Source of the DNA: Planctomicrobium sp051465645
GTDB taxonomy: Bacteria; Planctomycetota; Planctomycetia; Planctomycetales; Planctomycetaceae
Direction of reading: 5' to 3'
Assembly: GCF_051465645.1 (NCBI RefSeq)
Contig: NZ_CP195790.1
Span: forward strand, 4,278,001 to 4,342,000
Length of the DNA: 64,000 bases
The stretch's first letter is position 1. Each line of letters starts with the position of its first letter. This document shows, one piece after another, positions 34,378 through 44,191 of this stretch. A program made the translations under genes and the position numbers. The notes under the pieces are model-generated. The model had not been told where the DNA came from and ran no database searches. It saw only the letters and a program-made list of their open reading frames with translations.

Positions 34378-35442
34378 ATGATGCGGCGATATCGTGCATT
34401 TATGCTCAATGAGCTGCTCGTTGTGGTTGCAGTCGCCTGTATTTTGACCGCAGTTGCCATTCCTGCGATTCAGAACGCACGTGAATCTGCCCGACGGAAC
34501 CAGTGTACCGATCGGCTGCGACAAATGGGGATGGCGTTAAACCGTTATCACGACACACACAAGGTCTTCCCGGTCGGTCAGGTTTCCAATCTGCAGAAGC
34601 TCGACCCGATTGGTCGGTATCTGGATGCTCAGGAAGCAAAGCTCGGGCCGGGTGAAAAATCGGTTCGTCCTCCATCAGGGGCCAGTTGGATCGTTTCCGT
34701 TTTGCCAATGCTGGGCGAAGAGGCTATCTACCAGAACTGGCAACTGTCGAAGAACGTCCGGACCAATGGCGATGGATCTGGTCCTGCTCAGATAGATATT
34801 CCGAAGTTCTACTGTCCTTCTCGACGAAGTTCGATGGGGGCAGGCGGGAGCTATTCCGTAACAGAACGGGTCGATCCTTCCTGGCAGAGCGGCGGAAATG
34901 ACTACGCTGGCTGCAGTGGTTCTGGAGTCACCTTCAAAGACGACGATGAAGCAGCACGGCAGACGTACTGGCTGAATACGGCTCAACTCGAAGCAACGGC
35001 ATTGGCGAACGGGACAGGATCTCCGTTCTCGCAGGCTGCTCATCACGCGGGAGTATTCGGTGTCAACACAGCGGTCGGCATGTCTGCAATGACAGATGGA
35101 ACGTCGACGACGATTCTGGTTTCAGAACGGCGTGTCTTCAGCAATGCAGCAGCGGTTTCAGCAGTCCCTCCTGCGAACGCTTCGACACCCAATCAGCGCC
35201 GCAGCAGTGATGGCTGGGCGTTTGGCGGCCCGGCGACAATGTTTTCAACGCGGCTGGCACCGCAGCCACCGGGACCAAAATACGGTCGGCATTTTGACGA
35301 AGCCGGCAGCGAGCATCCGCTCGGATTCAATATTGTCTGTGGTGATGGAAGTGTCCGGTTTATCAATCTGGGGATTGATCTGCGGACCTGGAATAACCTC
35401 GGAAATATCGCGCAAGGGTCTCCTGTCAATAATCTGTTTTGA
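34378..35442 (+). CDS. DUF1559 prepilin-like protein
   Basis: About 354 residues, a family greatly expanded in planctomycetes. The prepilin-type N-terminus reads FMLNELLVVVAVACILTAVA (hydrophobic helix), followed by IPAIQNARESARRNQC. The C-terminus carries the H-x9-DG motif: H...GFNIVCGDGSVRFIN. These proteins are presumed to be pseudopilins exported by type II-like machinery; function unknown. ATG at 34378 or 34381, chosen because the helix then starts at about residue 12; a longer frame exists upstream. The classical F-T-L-x-E-L-L motif is here F-M-L-N-E-L-L. Confidence 0.88.
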   Translation: MMRRYRAFMLNELLVVVAVACILTAVAIPAIQNARESARRNQCTDRLRQMGMALNRYHDTHKVFPVGQVSNLQKLDPIGRYLDAQEAKLGPGEKSVRPPSGASWIVSVLPMLGEEAIYQNWQLSKNVRTNGDGSGPAQIDIPKFYCPSRRSSMGAGGSYSVTERVDPSWQSGGNDYAGCSGSGVTFKDDDEAARQTYWLNTAQLEATALANGTGSPFSQAAHHAGVFGVNTAVGMSAMTDGTSTTILVSERRVFSNAAAVSAVPPANASTPNQRRSSDGWAFGGPATMFSTRLAPQPPGPKYGRHFDEAGSEHPLGFNIVCGDGSVRFINLGIDLRTWNNLGNIAQGSPVNNLF

Positions 35443-35541
35443 TCGGCGTCCAAGCCGGAATTAACTGTTTGGATTGCCTGGTCTGGTTTCACTGCGACAA
35501 TTGTTGCGACAAGAGTTAAGACGAGTCGAAAGAACTGACGC

Positions 35542-36720
35542 ATGTCCATTCGCTATTGCTGTGAAGAGTGCGGGGCGGCAATGAAGATTCGGGATTCCCT
35601 CGCAGGGACCCGAGGTCGTTGCCCGAAGTGCCGCACGAAATTCGACGTGCCGGCACAGTCGACTCTGAGTGAAAGTGAATACGCTGAACTCATGGAGCAG
35701 CAGGGGCAAGACAATGTCACGCAAGAAAGCGGGACAGCTCTGCAGGGGAAGTCAGAAGCTCCATCTGGCACGTCTCTAGAACCGGTCTCCAGCCCGAAAT
35801 TGCCTGAGACGACTCCACCAGCGAAACCGAAGCAGCCGTCGTCTGTCAAACTTCCTGCTGCTCCTGCAGCGCCGCCATCTGCATCGCCACCGCCACTACC
35901 AAAATCGGCACCGGCACCCGCACCGGTTGCTGCTTCGCCAGAAGTTCCTCCGTCTGCACCACCCGCCGCTGCTGATGCGGAACCGGATGAGACGCTTGAG
36001 GAGGCGGACGAAGAATCCTTTGACGCCGCCGAGTTCCTTCTGGACGACAGCGATCCGAACGCCAAGAAGACGGCAGGATTGGCGAAGAAGCCACTTGTTG
36101 CTGACGATAAGCCGGCCGTTGATGCGTTAGGCCGTCGATATTATGGAAATGCGCCGAAGAAGGCTGCTGCTGCATCTGAACCGGATGATGACGTGGGGGC
36201 GAGTGTCACGACCACTGCCACGCTCCCGCCTGTCAAAGAACGAGTCAAGATCGACTGGGTGGCTCTCCGGAAGCAACTCGTCAAGAAGTCTCCGTTCATC
36301 GCGTTGATCCCCGTTCTGGCGGTGATCGCTTACTTCGTCGCCAGTCGTTATCTGGCGCCAGGGATTCCGATGCCGCGTCTTGCTCAAATTCAGGGGCAGG
36401 TGCAGGTGAACGGAAAGCCGATGGGAGGGGTGACTGTCCATCTGACGCCACTGAATGCAACGGAAGCGAAAAGTGTTAAGGATTTGCCGATTCGCTTGAC
36501 GGATTCAGTTGGGGTAACTGATGACTCCGGAACCTTCCGGATGACATATCTGGGGCAACCTGGATCGCCGTTAGGAAAAGCCCGCATTTGGCTCGAACCG
36601 TTGCATCCGGCGGATTTCAAGTTGATTCCGGCGAAGTATCAGGCAGCAGGGTCGGATATTCGTGACGTTCGAGAGGCTGGGAACGACGGGAAATTCGATC
36701 TGGTTTTGAAACTAGAGTAA
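35542..36720 (+). CDS. zinc-ribbon / proline-rich / carboxypeptidase-regulatory-like membrane protein
   Basis: 392 residues. A zinc ribbon at the N-terminus: CCEECGAAM (about 6-14) and CPKC (about 27-30). A long Pro/Ala/Ser linker (about 80-145) and an acidic stretch follow. One membrane helix is near 262-282 (SPFIALIPVLAVIAYFVA). The C-terminal 100 residues resemble a carboxypeptidase-regulatory/transthyretin-like beta-sandwich (GQVQVNGKPMGGVTVHL, then TDDSGTFRM). This arrangement is common in planctomycete single-pass proteins of unknown role. It follows the DUF1559 gene by 99 bp. Confidence 0.8.
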   Translation: MSIRYCCEECGAAMKIRDSLAGTRGRCPKCRTKFDVPAQSTLSESEYAELMEQQGQDNVTQESGTALQGKSEAPSGTSLEPVSSPKLPETTPPAKPKQPSSVKLPAAPAAPPSASPPPLPKSAPAPAPVAASPEVPPSAPPAAADAEPDETLEEADEESFDAAEFLLDDSDPNAKKTAGLAKKPLVADDKPAVDALGRRYYGNAPKKAAAASEPDDDVGASVTTTATLPPVKERVKIDWVALRKQLVKKSPFIALIPVLAVIAYFVASRYLAPGIPMPRLAQIQGQVQVNGKPMGGVTVHLTPLNATEAKSVKDLPIRLTDSVGVTDDSGTFRMTYLGQPGSPLGKARIWLEPLHPADFKLIPAKYQAAGSDIRDVREAGNDGKFDLVLKLE

Positions 36721-36915
36721 CGATTCGGTCCTCTGTCGCTGCCCTGTGTTCTTCCAGTGAAAATACTGGAAATTGAGGCAAGTGGCCGTTCTGGGGGATC
36801 TCGGTTGTCAGAACTTGCGTTAAAGTTTGTCAATCCCAGGGGAATCATTGACGACATGCCGTCTGGCACGTTCCAATGTGGAAAGACTTTCCCCAACCGA
36901 TGATGTGGCATCGAC

Positions 36916-37809
36916 ATGCTTTGCGAAGTGGACCTTCCGAACTATCTCTCTGCTCTCCGTCAGCGGATCGAACAACAGCTGGATGCGGACACGCGTTTTC
37001 CTGCTGACTGTCCAGATCGGTTGGCAGAATCGATGCGCTACAGTTTGCTTGCGCCGGGAAAACGGGTTCGCCCCTGTCTGGTCCTGATGGCCTGCGAAGC
37101 GGTTGGGGGAAACATTGATGCCGCGCTGCCAGCGGCCTCTGCACTCGAAATGGTGCATTGCTATTCATTGATACACGATGATTTGCCTGCCATGGACGAC
37201 GACGATCTTCGTCGGGGGCGGCCAACAAATCACAAGCAATTCGATGAAGCGACCGCCATTCTTGCTGGCGATGGATTACTGACAGAAGCGTTTGCGGTCC
37301 TTGCTCGCGGCGTTCGTCCCGTCGAAATCATTGGCGATTGCGTTCTGGAACTCGCACAGGCGGCGGGTGTCTGCGGAATGGTGGGGGGACAACAGGCCGA
37401 TCTCGAATCGGAAAGCCTGCCCTCGATTACAATCGAACAACTGGAAGCCATCCATCGACGCAAAACGGGGGCATTACTGTCTGCGTCGTTGCGTCTTGGA
37501 GCGAGAATTGGTGGGGCCAGCCCGCAGATTTTGCGCAGCCTCACCATTTACGGTGAGTCCATTGGATTAGCGTTCCAAATTGCGGATGATCTCTTGGATG
37601 TTCTCGGACAACAGGAGAAAATGGGGAAAGGTGTCCAAAAGGATGCCACCCTCGGGAAACAAACCTATCCTTCGCTGCTCGGTGTCGAAGAAAGTCGCCG
37701 ACGTGCAAAGGAATTGATTGATCAGGCCTGTGAAGCAGTCGCTCCATTAGGGGTGAAATGCGGCCCATTGACGGCGCTGGCTCGATATCTCATCGAACGG
37801 GATCATTAA
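36916..37809 (+). CDS. ispA: polyprenyl (farnesyl/geranyl) diphosphate synthase
   Basis: 297 residues. The first aspartate-rich motif is DDLPAMD (about 88-94) with the type II two-residue insertion, and the second is DDLLD in QIADDLLDV. The residues before the first motif (Y-S-L-I-H) match E. coli IspA, suggesting C15 farnesyl diphosphate as product. The enzyme condenses isopentenyl and dimethylallyl diphosphate. Its stop codon TAA (37807-37809) touches the ATG of dxs (37810), so the two genes are translated from one message. Confidence 0.94.
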   Translation: MLCEVDLPNYLSALRQRIEQQLDADTRFPADCPDRLAESMRYSLLAPGKRVRPCLVLMACEAVGGNIDAALPAASALEMVHCYSLIHDDLPAMDDDDLRRGRPTNHKQFDEATAILAGDGLLTEAFAVLARGVRPVEIIGDCVLELAQAAGVCGMVGGQQADLESESLPSITIEQLEAIHRRKTGALLSASLRLGARIGGASPQILRSLTIYGESIGLAFQIADDLLDVLGQQEKMGKGVQKDATLGKQTYPSLLGVEESRRRAKELIDQACEAVAPLGVKCGPLTALARYLIERDH

Positions 37810-39714
37810 ATGGATTACCAGTTACTTCCGCTAATCGGATCTCCCCGTGAGCTGAGAAGTCTTTCCAACGAACAATTGCTGCAGCTGTCGACCGAAATTC
37901 GGGAAGCGCTCTGCGAAGTTGTTTCGGATCGTCCTGCGCACTTTGCGAGCAATTTGGGCGTCGTCGAACTCTGCCTGGCGTTGCATCTGGTTTTTGACTT
38001 CTCTCAGGATCGATTGATCTGGGATACAGGTCACCAGATTTACCCTCACAAACTCATCACCGGTCGTTTCCCGGAGTTCAACTCAATCCGCCGCAAAGGA
38101 GGATTGATGGGCTATCCGAATCCGGAAGAAAGCCCTTATGACCTGTTCATGACAGGCCATGCCGGTTCAAGTGTTTCCACATCGCTCGGGCTGAAGGCCG
38201 GAGACGATTTGCTGCGTCCGGAAGAGAACCGGAAATCTGTGGCCGTCATCGGCGATGGGGCGCTCCCCAGCGGCGTCGTCTTCGAAGCATTCAACAATGC
38301 CGCAGGTCTCAAGAAAGACATGCTGGTCATTCTCAACGACAACAAGATGGGAATTTGCCCACGTGTCGGCGGGATGGCAACGTATCTGGATAAAGCCCGG
38401 GTTGCTCCGTTTTATAACGGCTTGAAACGAGACGTCTCCTGGCTGTTGAACAAGGTTCCACTTGTTGGCGGATCGGCTGCTGAAGCGATCGGTCATTTCA
38501 AGGATGCGGTGAAGAACTTTCTTCATGGCGGCGTTCTCTTTGAAGAACTTGGGTTCCGCTATATCGGCCCTGTCGATGGCCACGACCTGCTCGGGTTACG
38601 CAAGACTCTGGAGATGGTGAAAGAAGTGCGTGGGCCAGTCCTGCTGCATGTCTTCACCGAGAAAGGGCATGGATTCGCACCTGCCCGAGAGAACCCGGTC
38701 AAGTTTCACACTCCATCGCCATTCTGCCGCACATCAGATGACGGGGAAGTGGTCTTCGTCAAGAAGGCGTCAGCACCGGCGTACACCAATGTCGTCAGCG
38801 ATGCCATTCATGAGGCCATGCGCAACGATCCACGGGTGTGCGTGCTGACAGCGGCCATGTGTGAAGGAAACAATCTCGGCAAGATTCGCGATGATTTCCC
38901 GGATCGCTTCTTCGATACCGGGATCTGTGAAGCCCATGCAGTGGCGTTTGCTGGAGGGATGGCCAAGGTTGGAATGCGTCCAATCGTTGACATCTATAGC
39001 ACCTTCCTGCAGCGCAGCTTCGACCATATCTTCCAGGAAGTGGCGTTACAAAACTTGCCTGTGACGTTCTGTCTGGATCGTGCCGGACTGGTCGGAGCGG
39101 ACGGACCAACGCATCACGGTGCCTACGATAACACCTATATGCGGGTCTTCCCGAACATCGTCGTCATGGCGCCGGGGGACGAAGCCGACGTGAAGCCGAT
39201 GTTGGATTTCGCATTGAAGTACGAAGGTCCAACGTCGATCCGCTATCCGAAGACCAACGCGGAAACGATCGCTCGAACAGTTGCTCCTGTTGAACTTGGC
39301 AAGTTCGAAGTCCTTCGCTGGGGTGAAGACGGGACATTCATTGCGTTCGGCACGAGTTTCTCAACGTGTGTCGCCGCAGCAGAGCGTCTTGCCAAAGATG
39401 GGCTGGACATCGGAGTTATTAACGCTCGCTTCCTGCGTCCGCTTGATACCGAAGTCCTCTTCAAAGCGATTGAATCTGGTTTCGTGATCACGGTTGAAGA
39501 GAGCACATTGAACGGCGGGTTCGGAAGTGCAGTGCTCGAAGCTGCAAACGATGCCGGGTTGCCAACGCAGGCGATTCGCCGTCTCGGAATTCCTGACCGT
39601 TACATCGATCACGGTGAACGCCATGAGCAACTCAGTGAACTGGGGCTCGATGTTGCCGGGCTGATGGCCGCGGCACATAAGCTCGCGCAGAAGAAAGCAC
39701 TGGTCTCTGAATAG
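37810..39714 (+). CDS. dxs: 1-deoxy-D-xylulose-5-phosphate synthase
   Basis: First enzyme of the non-mevalonate isoprenoid pathway; joins pyruvate and glyceraldehyde 3-phosphate with thiamine diphosphate. 634 residues. Seen: DTGHQIYPHK, the ThDP-binding GDGALPSG...ILNDN, the middle-domain ICEAHAVAFAGG, the DRAGLVGADGPTHHG loop, and the C-terminal transketolase domain. Its ATG directly abuts the ispA stop. A strong terminator follows. The pair makes the isoprenoid precursors used for quinones, undecaprenyl phosphate or hopanoids. Confidence 0.97.
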   Translation: MDYQLLPLIGSPRELRSLSNEQLLQLSTEIREALCEVVSDRPAHFASNLGVVELCLALHLVFDFSQDRLIWDTGHQIYPHKLITGRFPEFNSIRRKGGLMGYPNPEESPYDLFMTGHAGSSVSTSLGLKAGDDLLRPEENRKSVAVIGDGALPSGVVFEAFNNAAGLKKDMLVILNDNKMGICPRVGGMATYLDKARVAPFYNGLKRDVSWLLNKVPLVGGSAAEAIGHFKDAVKNFLHGGVLFEELGFRYIGPVDGHDLLGLRKTLEMVKEVRGPVLLHVFTEKGHGFAPARENPVKFHTPSPFCRTSDDGEVVFVKKASAPAYTNVVSDAIHEAMRNDPRVCVLTAAMCEGNNLGKIRDDFPDRFFDTGICEAHAVAFAGGMAKVGMRPIVDIYSTFLQRSFDHIFQEVALQNLPVTFCLDRAGLVGADGPTHHGAYDNTYMRVFPNIVVMAPGDEADVKPMLDFALKYEGPTSIRYPKTNAETIARTVAPVELGKFEVLRWGEDGTFIAFGTSFSTCVAAAERLAKDGLDIGVINARFLRPLDTEVLFKAIESGFVITVEESTLNGGFGSAVLEAANDAGLPTQAIRRLGIPDRYIDHGERHEQLSELGLDVAGLMAAAHKLAQKKALVSE

Positions 39715-39762
39715 CCAGTGTCGAGGCAGGCGAAGAGACTGCTTCCAGGTATGACCAAATTG

Positions 39763-39800
39763 CAGCCGCGTTTCTCACTGGGGAACGCGGCTGTTTTCGT
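39763..39800 (+). terminator. terminator of the ispA-dxs operon
   Basis: Perfect 10-bp arms 39763-39772 and 39784-39793, followed by TTTTCGTT, 48 bp after the dxs stop. The AraC gene converges on the other side. Confidence 0.85.
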
Positions 39801-39839
39801 TATCGAAGAGATAGAGAGCGAAGGCTTGAAGAGGACGGC

Positions 39840-40724
39840 CTACGAAAGTGGTCGTTTGCGGTGGGCGCTTGGGGATGCACCGGACCAGCGTTTGAACGCG
39901 GTGCTGAAGGCTGAGACGGATTGATACCCCGTTCGTCGGGCGATCTCTTTCAGGTGCTGGCGGTGTTCCCGCATCAGCTCTTCCGCGAGTCTCATCCGGA
40001 TATTGAGCAGATAATCGTTGGGCGTCTGGCCGGTCTGGTCTTTGAATTTCTGAGCCAGTGCCGACCGAGAAATTCCTGCTTCCAGTGCCAGCCGCTGTAC
40101 CGTCCAAGCTGCAGCGGGCGAATTCTCCATTGCTGTGATTGCCGCAGCAACTTCAGGGTCAATGCCAGGGGCTCGATTGCTGGAACCCCCTGTTGATGTG
40201 GTTGAGAGCAAGACCGAAACCAGCAACTGTGAGACGAATTTCAGCAGGTTCTCTGGCGAGGTATCAGATCCTGCAGGAGAGAACGCAGCACGCAGATGAA
40301 GGAGTTGAGGCAGTCCATTTTCAGAGAGAGTTGAGTTGTCTCCAGTGACGTATTGAATGCACAGGGCCTTTGGTGGAGCTTGTGTATTCGTATCGGACTC
40401 TGCATGGAATCGCTGTTGAGCGGGAGTTCCGATCAGGATGAGATCACCGGGATGCAATCGCAGGTCCGGCTGCTCGTTCCCTGAGTTTTTCAGTTCCAGT
40501 TGTGGATACTCGCGTGGTGACGTGAGCAGCCATGACCCGGAGATGACCGCCAGAAGCATCGGACGTGAGATGAGTAGTCCCTCTTCGGAATGAGGCCCGA
40601 AAGACAGGATTTCGACTGAATCAGTATTAAGTAACGGAGGGAGCAAAACGACGGGCCTGAACTCAAACGATCTGCACTGATGTAACTTCAAGAATACGAC
40701 AGCAATTCCGCCTCGCGAGAGCAA
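39840..40724 (-). CDS. AraC-family transcriptional regulator
   Basis: 294 residues. The N-terminal two thirds resemble a cupin-type AraC sensor domain (LHPGDLILIGTP). The C-terminal AraC DNA-binding domain carries both helix-turn-helix regions: WTVQRLALEAGISRSALAQKF and EIARRTGYQSVSAFSTAFKR, ending near GASPSAHR. The frame opens at a TTG at 40724; no better in-frame start is evident. It is divergent from the PVC dehydrogenase gene across 330 bp, which makes that gene a possible target. The signal molecule is unknown. Confidence 0.9.
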   Translation of the reverse strand: MLSRGGIAVVFLKLHQCRSFEFRPVVLLPPLLNTDSVEILSFGPHSEEGLLISRPMLLAVISGSWLLTSPREYPQLELKNSGNEQPDLRLHPGDLILIGTPAQQRFHAESDTNTQAPPKALCIQYVTGDNSTLSENGLPQLLHLRAAFSPAGSDTSPENLLKFVSQLLVSVLLSTTSTGGSSNRAPGIDPEVAAAITAMENSPAAAWTVQRLALEAGISRSALAQKFKDQTGQTPNDYLLNIRMRLAEELMREHRQHLKEIARRTGYQSVSAFSTAFKRWSGASPSAHRKRPLS

Positions 40725-41053
40725 TTTCCCTGACTGGAAATGGTTCTGTTCGGCCAGTCATGGGGGAAATCTCCTCGGATGCTCACGGCGAAATTCCGAT
40801 TGCCCGCATCGAAGCCCATTTCTGTTTAATACGTCTAACCGCGAGTCAGCCAAATCCGGCCGCAGGAATCTGTGAAGTTTTCAAAAATCCATGAGGTTGT
40901 GTCGTTGAACTGTTCGTACGGCAACTGGAACCGCATTGAGTGCCGAGTATCAGGGCAATTAGATATCGACATCCTTTTATTTCTTGTCCTGTCAGGTCAG
41001 AATTAGCATCAATTTTCCGGAATGTGTTGGGCTTGAGAACTGGTAAGTGCAAG
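40725..41053. promoter_or_regulatory. divergent region between AraC regulator and PVC dehydrogenase
   Basis: Holds both promoters. A bipartite inverted repeat flanks the regulator start: arms 40731-40737/40754-40760 (7 bp, TGACTGG/CCAGTCA) continue into 40724-40730/40764-40770 (ATTTCCC/GGGAAAT) with a 3-base bulge. It could be an operator for autoregulation or a leader hairpin. The stretch near 40970-41030 is A/T-rich, consistent with the plus-strand promoter. Confidence 0.4.
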
Positions 41054-44000
41054 ATGCAGCATTTTTTAAGAGCAGCCACGCTTCTATTGGGATTGTTATT
41101 CGTCTGTTGCGAAGTCCGTGCTCAAAAGCTGGAAATTCCGCGACGCCATGACAGACCGCCCGGCGAGCCGACCTCAGCGGAGGAAGCCGTCAGGAAGATG
41201 ACCGTTCCAGAGGGCTTTTCTGTTGAACTCGTCGCGGCCGAACCGGATGTGATGAATCCGGTGGCGATGGCCATCGACGAGAAGGGGCGCTACTGGGTCA
41301 CCGAGAGTTTCGAATACCCGCGTCACGAACCGGGGCCGGGGCGGGACCGAGTGAAGATTCTGGAAGATACCGATGGAGATGGCAAAGTCGACAAGGTGAC
41401 GGTCTTTGCCGAAGGGCTCAACATTCCTTCCGGCATTGCTGTTGGAAACGGCGGCGTTTGGGTGGTGAATGCCCCTGATCTCCTTTTCCTGCAGGACACC
41501 GATGGAGATGGCAAGGCAGATAAGTCCGAAGTCATCGTGACCGGGTTTGGTCGTACCGATACGCACGAGCTTCCCAACTCGTTGACTTGGGGACCAGACG
41601 GATGGCTATACGGACTCAATGGGGTTTACAACTATTGCAAGCTGAGCTACCCCAAATCGAACCCGAACTATCGGGAGGGGCAGAAGAGTTTCGATTTCAC
41701 TTGCGCTCTGTATCGAATTCATCCACGAACGAAAGAATTCCAGATCTTTGCAGAAGGAACGAGTAATCCCTGGGGACTCGCCTTCAACGAAGAAGGTGAG
41801 TTCTTCATCTCAGCCTGCGTGATTGATCATCTCTGGCATCTCGTTGAAACCGGGTATTACATCCGTCAGGGCGGACCTTACCCGTCCCATACATGGCCCA
41901 TGCGGTCGATTGTGAATCACAAACATCAGAAGGCCGCTTATTGCGGGATTGTCTGGATGGACACCGACGCGTTTCCGCAGGAATACCGCAATGTTCTGTA
42001 CATGGGGAACATTCACGGCGGCTGTCTGAACGCTGACATCGTTGAACGAGTCGGGTCTACATTCAAAGGGCGTCCGCATCCCGGATTTACTCCCAAACCG
42101 GGAGCGTGGGATCAGGACACTTATGGCGTCATTGCGAAAACTGGGGAGCCGGAGAAGCCGAAACTCGCTGACTTGATGACATCCAATGATCCCTGGTTCA
42201 TGCCAGTGGCTCAGAAGATTGGCCCGGACGGCAACCTGTATGTTCTCGACTGGTACGACCGCTATCACTGCTATCAGGATGCCATTGCAGACCCGAACGG
42301 AATTGAACGTTCTCGTGGTCGCCTGTACCGAATTCGTCACACACAGACACCAGTCACTCACCCCGGCGATCTTTCGAAGAAGAGTCCGGCCGAATTGATC
42401 GAACTGCTCGATGGCGGAAATGGATACCTGAAAGAAACTGCTCAACGTTTACTGGGAGAAATTCTGCTCACGGACTCCGGGAAAGAGACTGAGCAGGTAC
42501 TGCTGGGCCGTGTGCAGGACACTCAGCGAAACGTCTTATCTCGACTGCGTTCTCTCTGGGCTCTGAATGCCGGTGACGCTCTGGACGCGAACCGGTTGGC
42601 GACTCAGGTTCCAGTTGATCAGCCGTTGCTGCACGCCTGGAGAAACCGATTGCTGGCGGATCGACTTCCAGATGCAATCGCTGTGAAAACGCTGGTCGGC
42701 GACGTGGTTCAGAATCAGGGACGTGACTCGCGTGTTCTGCTGCAGAATACCATCGCGATTGGAAAACTGTTGCGGCTCACAAGCTTGGAAAACGATGTTC
42801 GTAGATCGCTGGTTGCAGCCGCAATTGAAATCAGTCGTCTCGGTGCAGATGACCCCATTCTGCAACAGATTGTCTGGGCAAACCTCAAGCCAACGATGCA
42901 GCAAGATCCCGCTCTTGTTGCTCGTCAACTTGCAGAAGGCCTATCTCGATCTGGCGATCAGGGGCTGGTTTCATTGCTGAACTGGAGCCTGCAGGTGGTC
43001 TGCGATAGTCCTTCAATGCAGGGGGACGTTCTCGCAACATTGCTGGCAGCGGCACAGAGTCATTCGTCGATTCAGACACAGTCAGCGTGTCTGGCGATTC
43101 TCAATGATCGTGCTGTAAAGAAGACGATTTCGGAAGACAAAATTTCAGCCGCACGACAGTTTGTTTCCGGATGGCGAATGGTTGCCGAGACCTCTCGCAA
43201 TGCAACTTTGTTGAATGCTATCTGGGGGGATGCTGATGCTCAGCGTGAACTTCGAACCGTGGTGATCAATCGACGCGAGTCCCCTGCGGATCGCGCGGCC
43301 GCATTGCAGACATTGATGGCGGTAAACGATCAATCAGTGTTGGACACGATTCAGGATTTGATCTCAGAGGCAGAGACGGCAATGCCTGTGCGTACGGCGA
43401 TTCTCGACAACATCAGCCGCATCAACAATCCTCGGGTGGCGGAAATCTTGATTACGAATTTCCACAAGATTGACGTGAATCTTCGCCCAAAAGTGATTGA
43501 AGTTCTCACGCAGCGCCCGATGTGGAGCGTCGCACTTCTCAAGGAAATTGATGCTGGGAGAATTGATAAGTCATTGGTGAACCAGAACCAGCTGGCACGA
43601 ATCAATGCGTTTCAGGATGAGCAGTTGAAGCCGCTAGTCCTGAAACTGTATGGCTCGATTCGTGCCGGTGTGAAGCAGGATCGCCAGTTAGCGATCGGGC
43701 GGACTCGTGACTTCCTGCATGGCTCACCGGGCGATCCATTTGCTGGAGTAAAGGTCTTCCAGAAGACATGTGCTCAATGCCACAAGATCTATGGTGAAGG
43801 TGCCGAAGTTGGACCTGATATCACACGTAACGGACGCAACGACTGGAACCAGCTGCTCCAGAATGTTCTTGATCCGTCTGCCGTGATTGGGCCCGGTTTT
43901 CAGGCTCGCATTATTGCGACTGAAGATGGCCGAGTCCTCACTGGATTGCCAGTTGAAGACAGTCCGGAACGGGTTGTCTTGAAGATTCAGGGCGGCAAAC

Positions 44001-44191
44001 TGGAAACGATTCCGCGGAGTCAAATCGAGGCGGATAAGTTGAGCGAACTGTCGATGATGCCGGATGAACTCGAACGGACTATGACGCCACAAGAATTGGC
44101 TGATCTGTTTGCGTTTCTCGCGCTGGATCTCCCGCCAGAGGCTCCCAACGCCAAGTTACTTCCAGGTGCCCCTCAGCAGCGACGCCGTTAG
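41054..44191 (+). CDS. PVC-type membrane-bound dehydrogenase-like cytochrome c protein
   Basis: About 1045 residues, one of the giant heme proteins typical of planctomycetes. The ATG at 41054 gives a signal peptide (MQHFLRAATLLLGLLF). Domain order: a beta-propeller-like dehydrogenase part beginning VPEGFSVELVAAEPDV, with two calcium-loop-like segments DTDGDGKVDK and DTDGDGKADK and the phrase NSLTWGPDGWLYGLNGVYN; a long helical HEAT-like middle (about 470-880); and a C-terminal cytochrome c domain with CAQCH at 906-910, preceded by GVKVFQKT. The substrate is unknown; relatives are suspected in polysaccharide or sugar oxidation. Divergent from an AraC regulator. Confidence 0.9.
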   Translation: MQHFLRAATLLLGLLFVCCEVRAQKLEIPRRHDRPPGEPTSAEEAVRKMTVPEGFSVELVAAEPDVMNPVAMAIDEKGRYWVTESFEYPRHEPGPGRDRVKILEDTDGDGKVDKVTVFAEGLNIPSGIAVGNGGVWVVNAPDLLFLQDTDGDGKADKSEVIVTGFGRTDTHELPNSLTWGPDGWLYGLNGVYNYCKLSYPKSNPNYREGQKSFDFTCALYRIHPRTKEFQIFAEGTSNPWGLAFNEEGEFFISACVIDHLWHLVETGYYIRQGGPYPSHTWPMRSIVNHKHQKAAYCGIVWMDTDAFPQEYRNVLYMGNIHGGCLNADIVERVGSTFKGRPHPGFTPKPGAWDQDTYGVIAKTGEPEKPKLADLMTSNDPWFMPVAQKIGPDGNLYVLDWYDRYHCYQDAIADPNGIERSRGRLYRIRHTQTPVTHPGDLSKKSPAELIELLDGGNGYLKETAQRLLGEILLTDSGKETEQVLLGRVQDTQRNVLSRLRSLWALNAGDALDANRLATQVPVDQPLLHAWRNRLLADRLPDAIAVKTLVGDVVQNQGRDSRVLLQNTIAIGKLLRLTSLENDVRRSLVAAAIEISRLGADDPILQQIVWANLKPTMQQDPALVARQLAEGLSRSGDQGLVSLLNWSLQVVCDSPSMQGDVLATLLAAAQSHSSIQTQSACLAILNDRAVKKTISEDKISAARQFVSGWRMVAETSRNATLLNAIWGDADAQRELRTVVINRRESPADRAAALQTLMAVNDQSVLDTIQDLISEAETAMPVRTAILDNISRINNPRVAEILITNFHKIDVNLRPKVIEVLTQRPMWSVALLKEIDAGRIDKSLVNQNQLARINAFQDEQLKPLVLKLYGSIRAGVKQDRQLAIGRTRDFLHGSPGDPFAGVKVFQKTCAQCHKIYGEGAEVGPDITRNGRNDWNQLLQNVLDPSAVIGPGFQARIIATEDGRVLTGLPVEDSPERVVLKIQGGKLETIPRSQIEADKLSELSMMPDELERTMTPQELADLFAFLALDLPPEAPNAKLLPGAPQQRRR

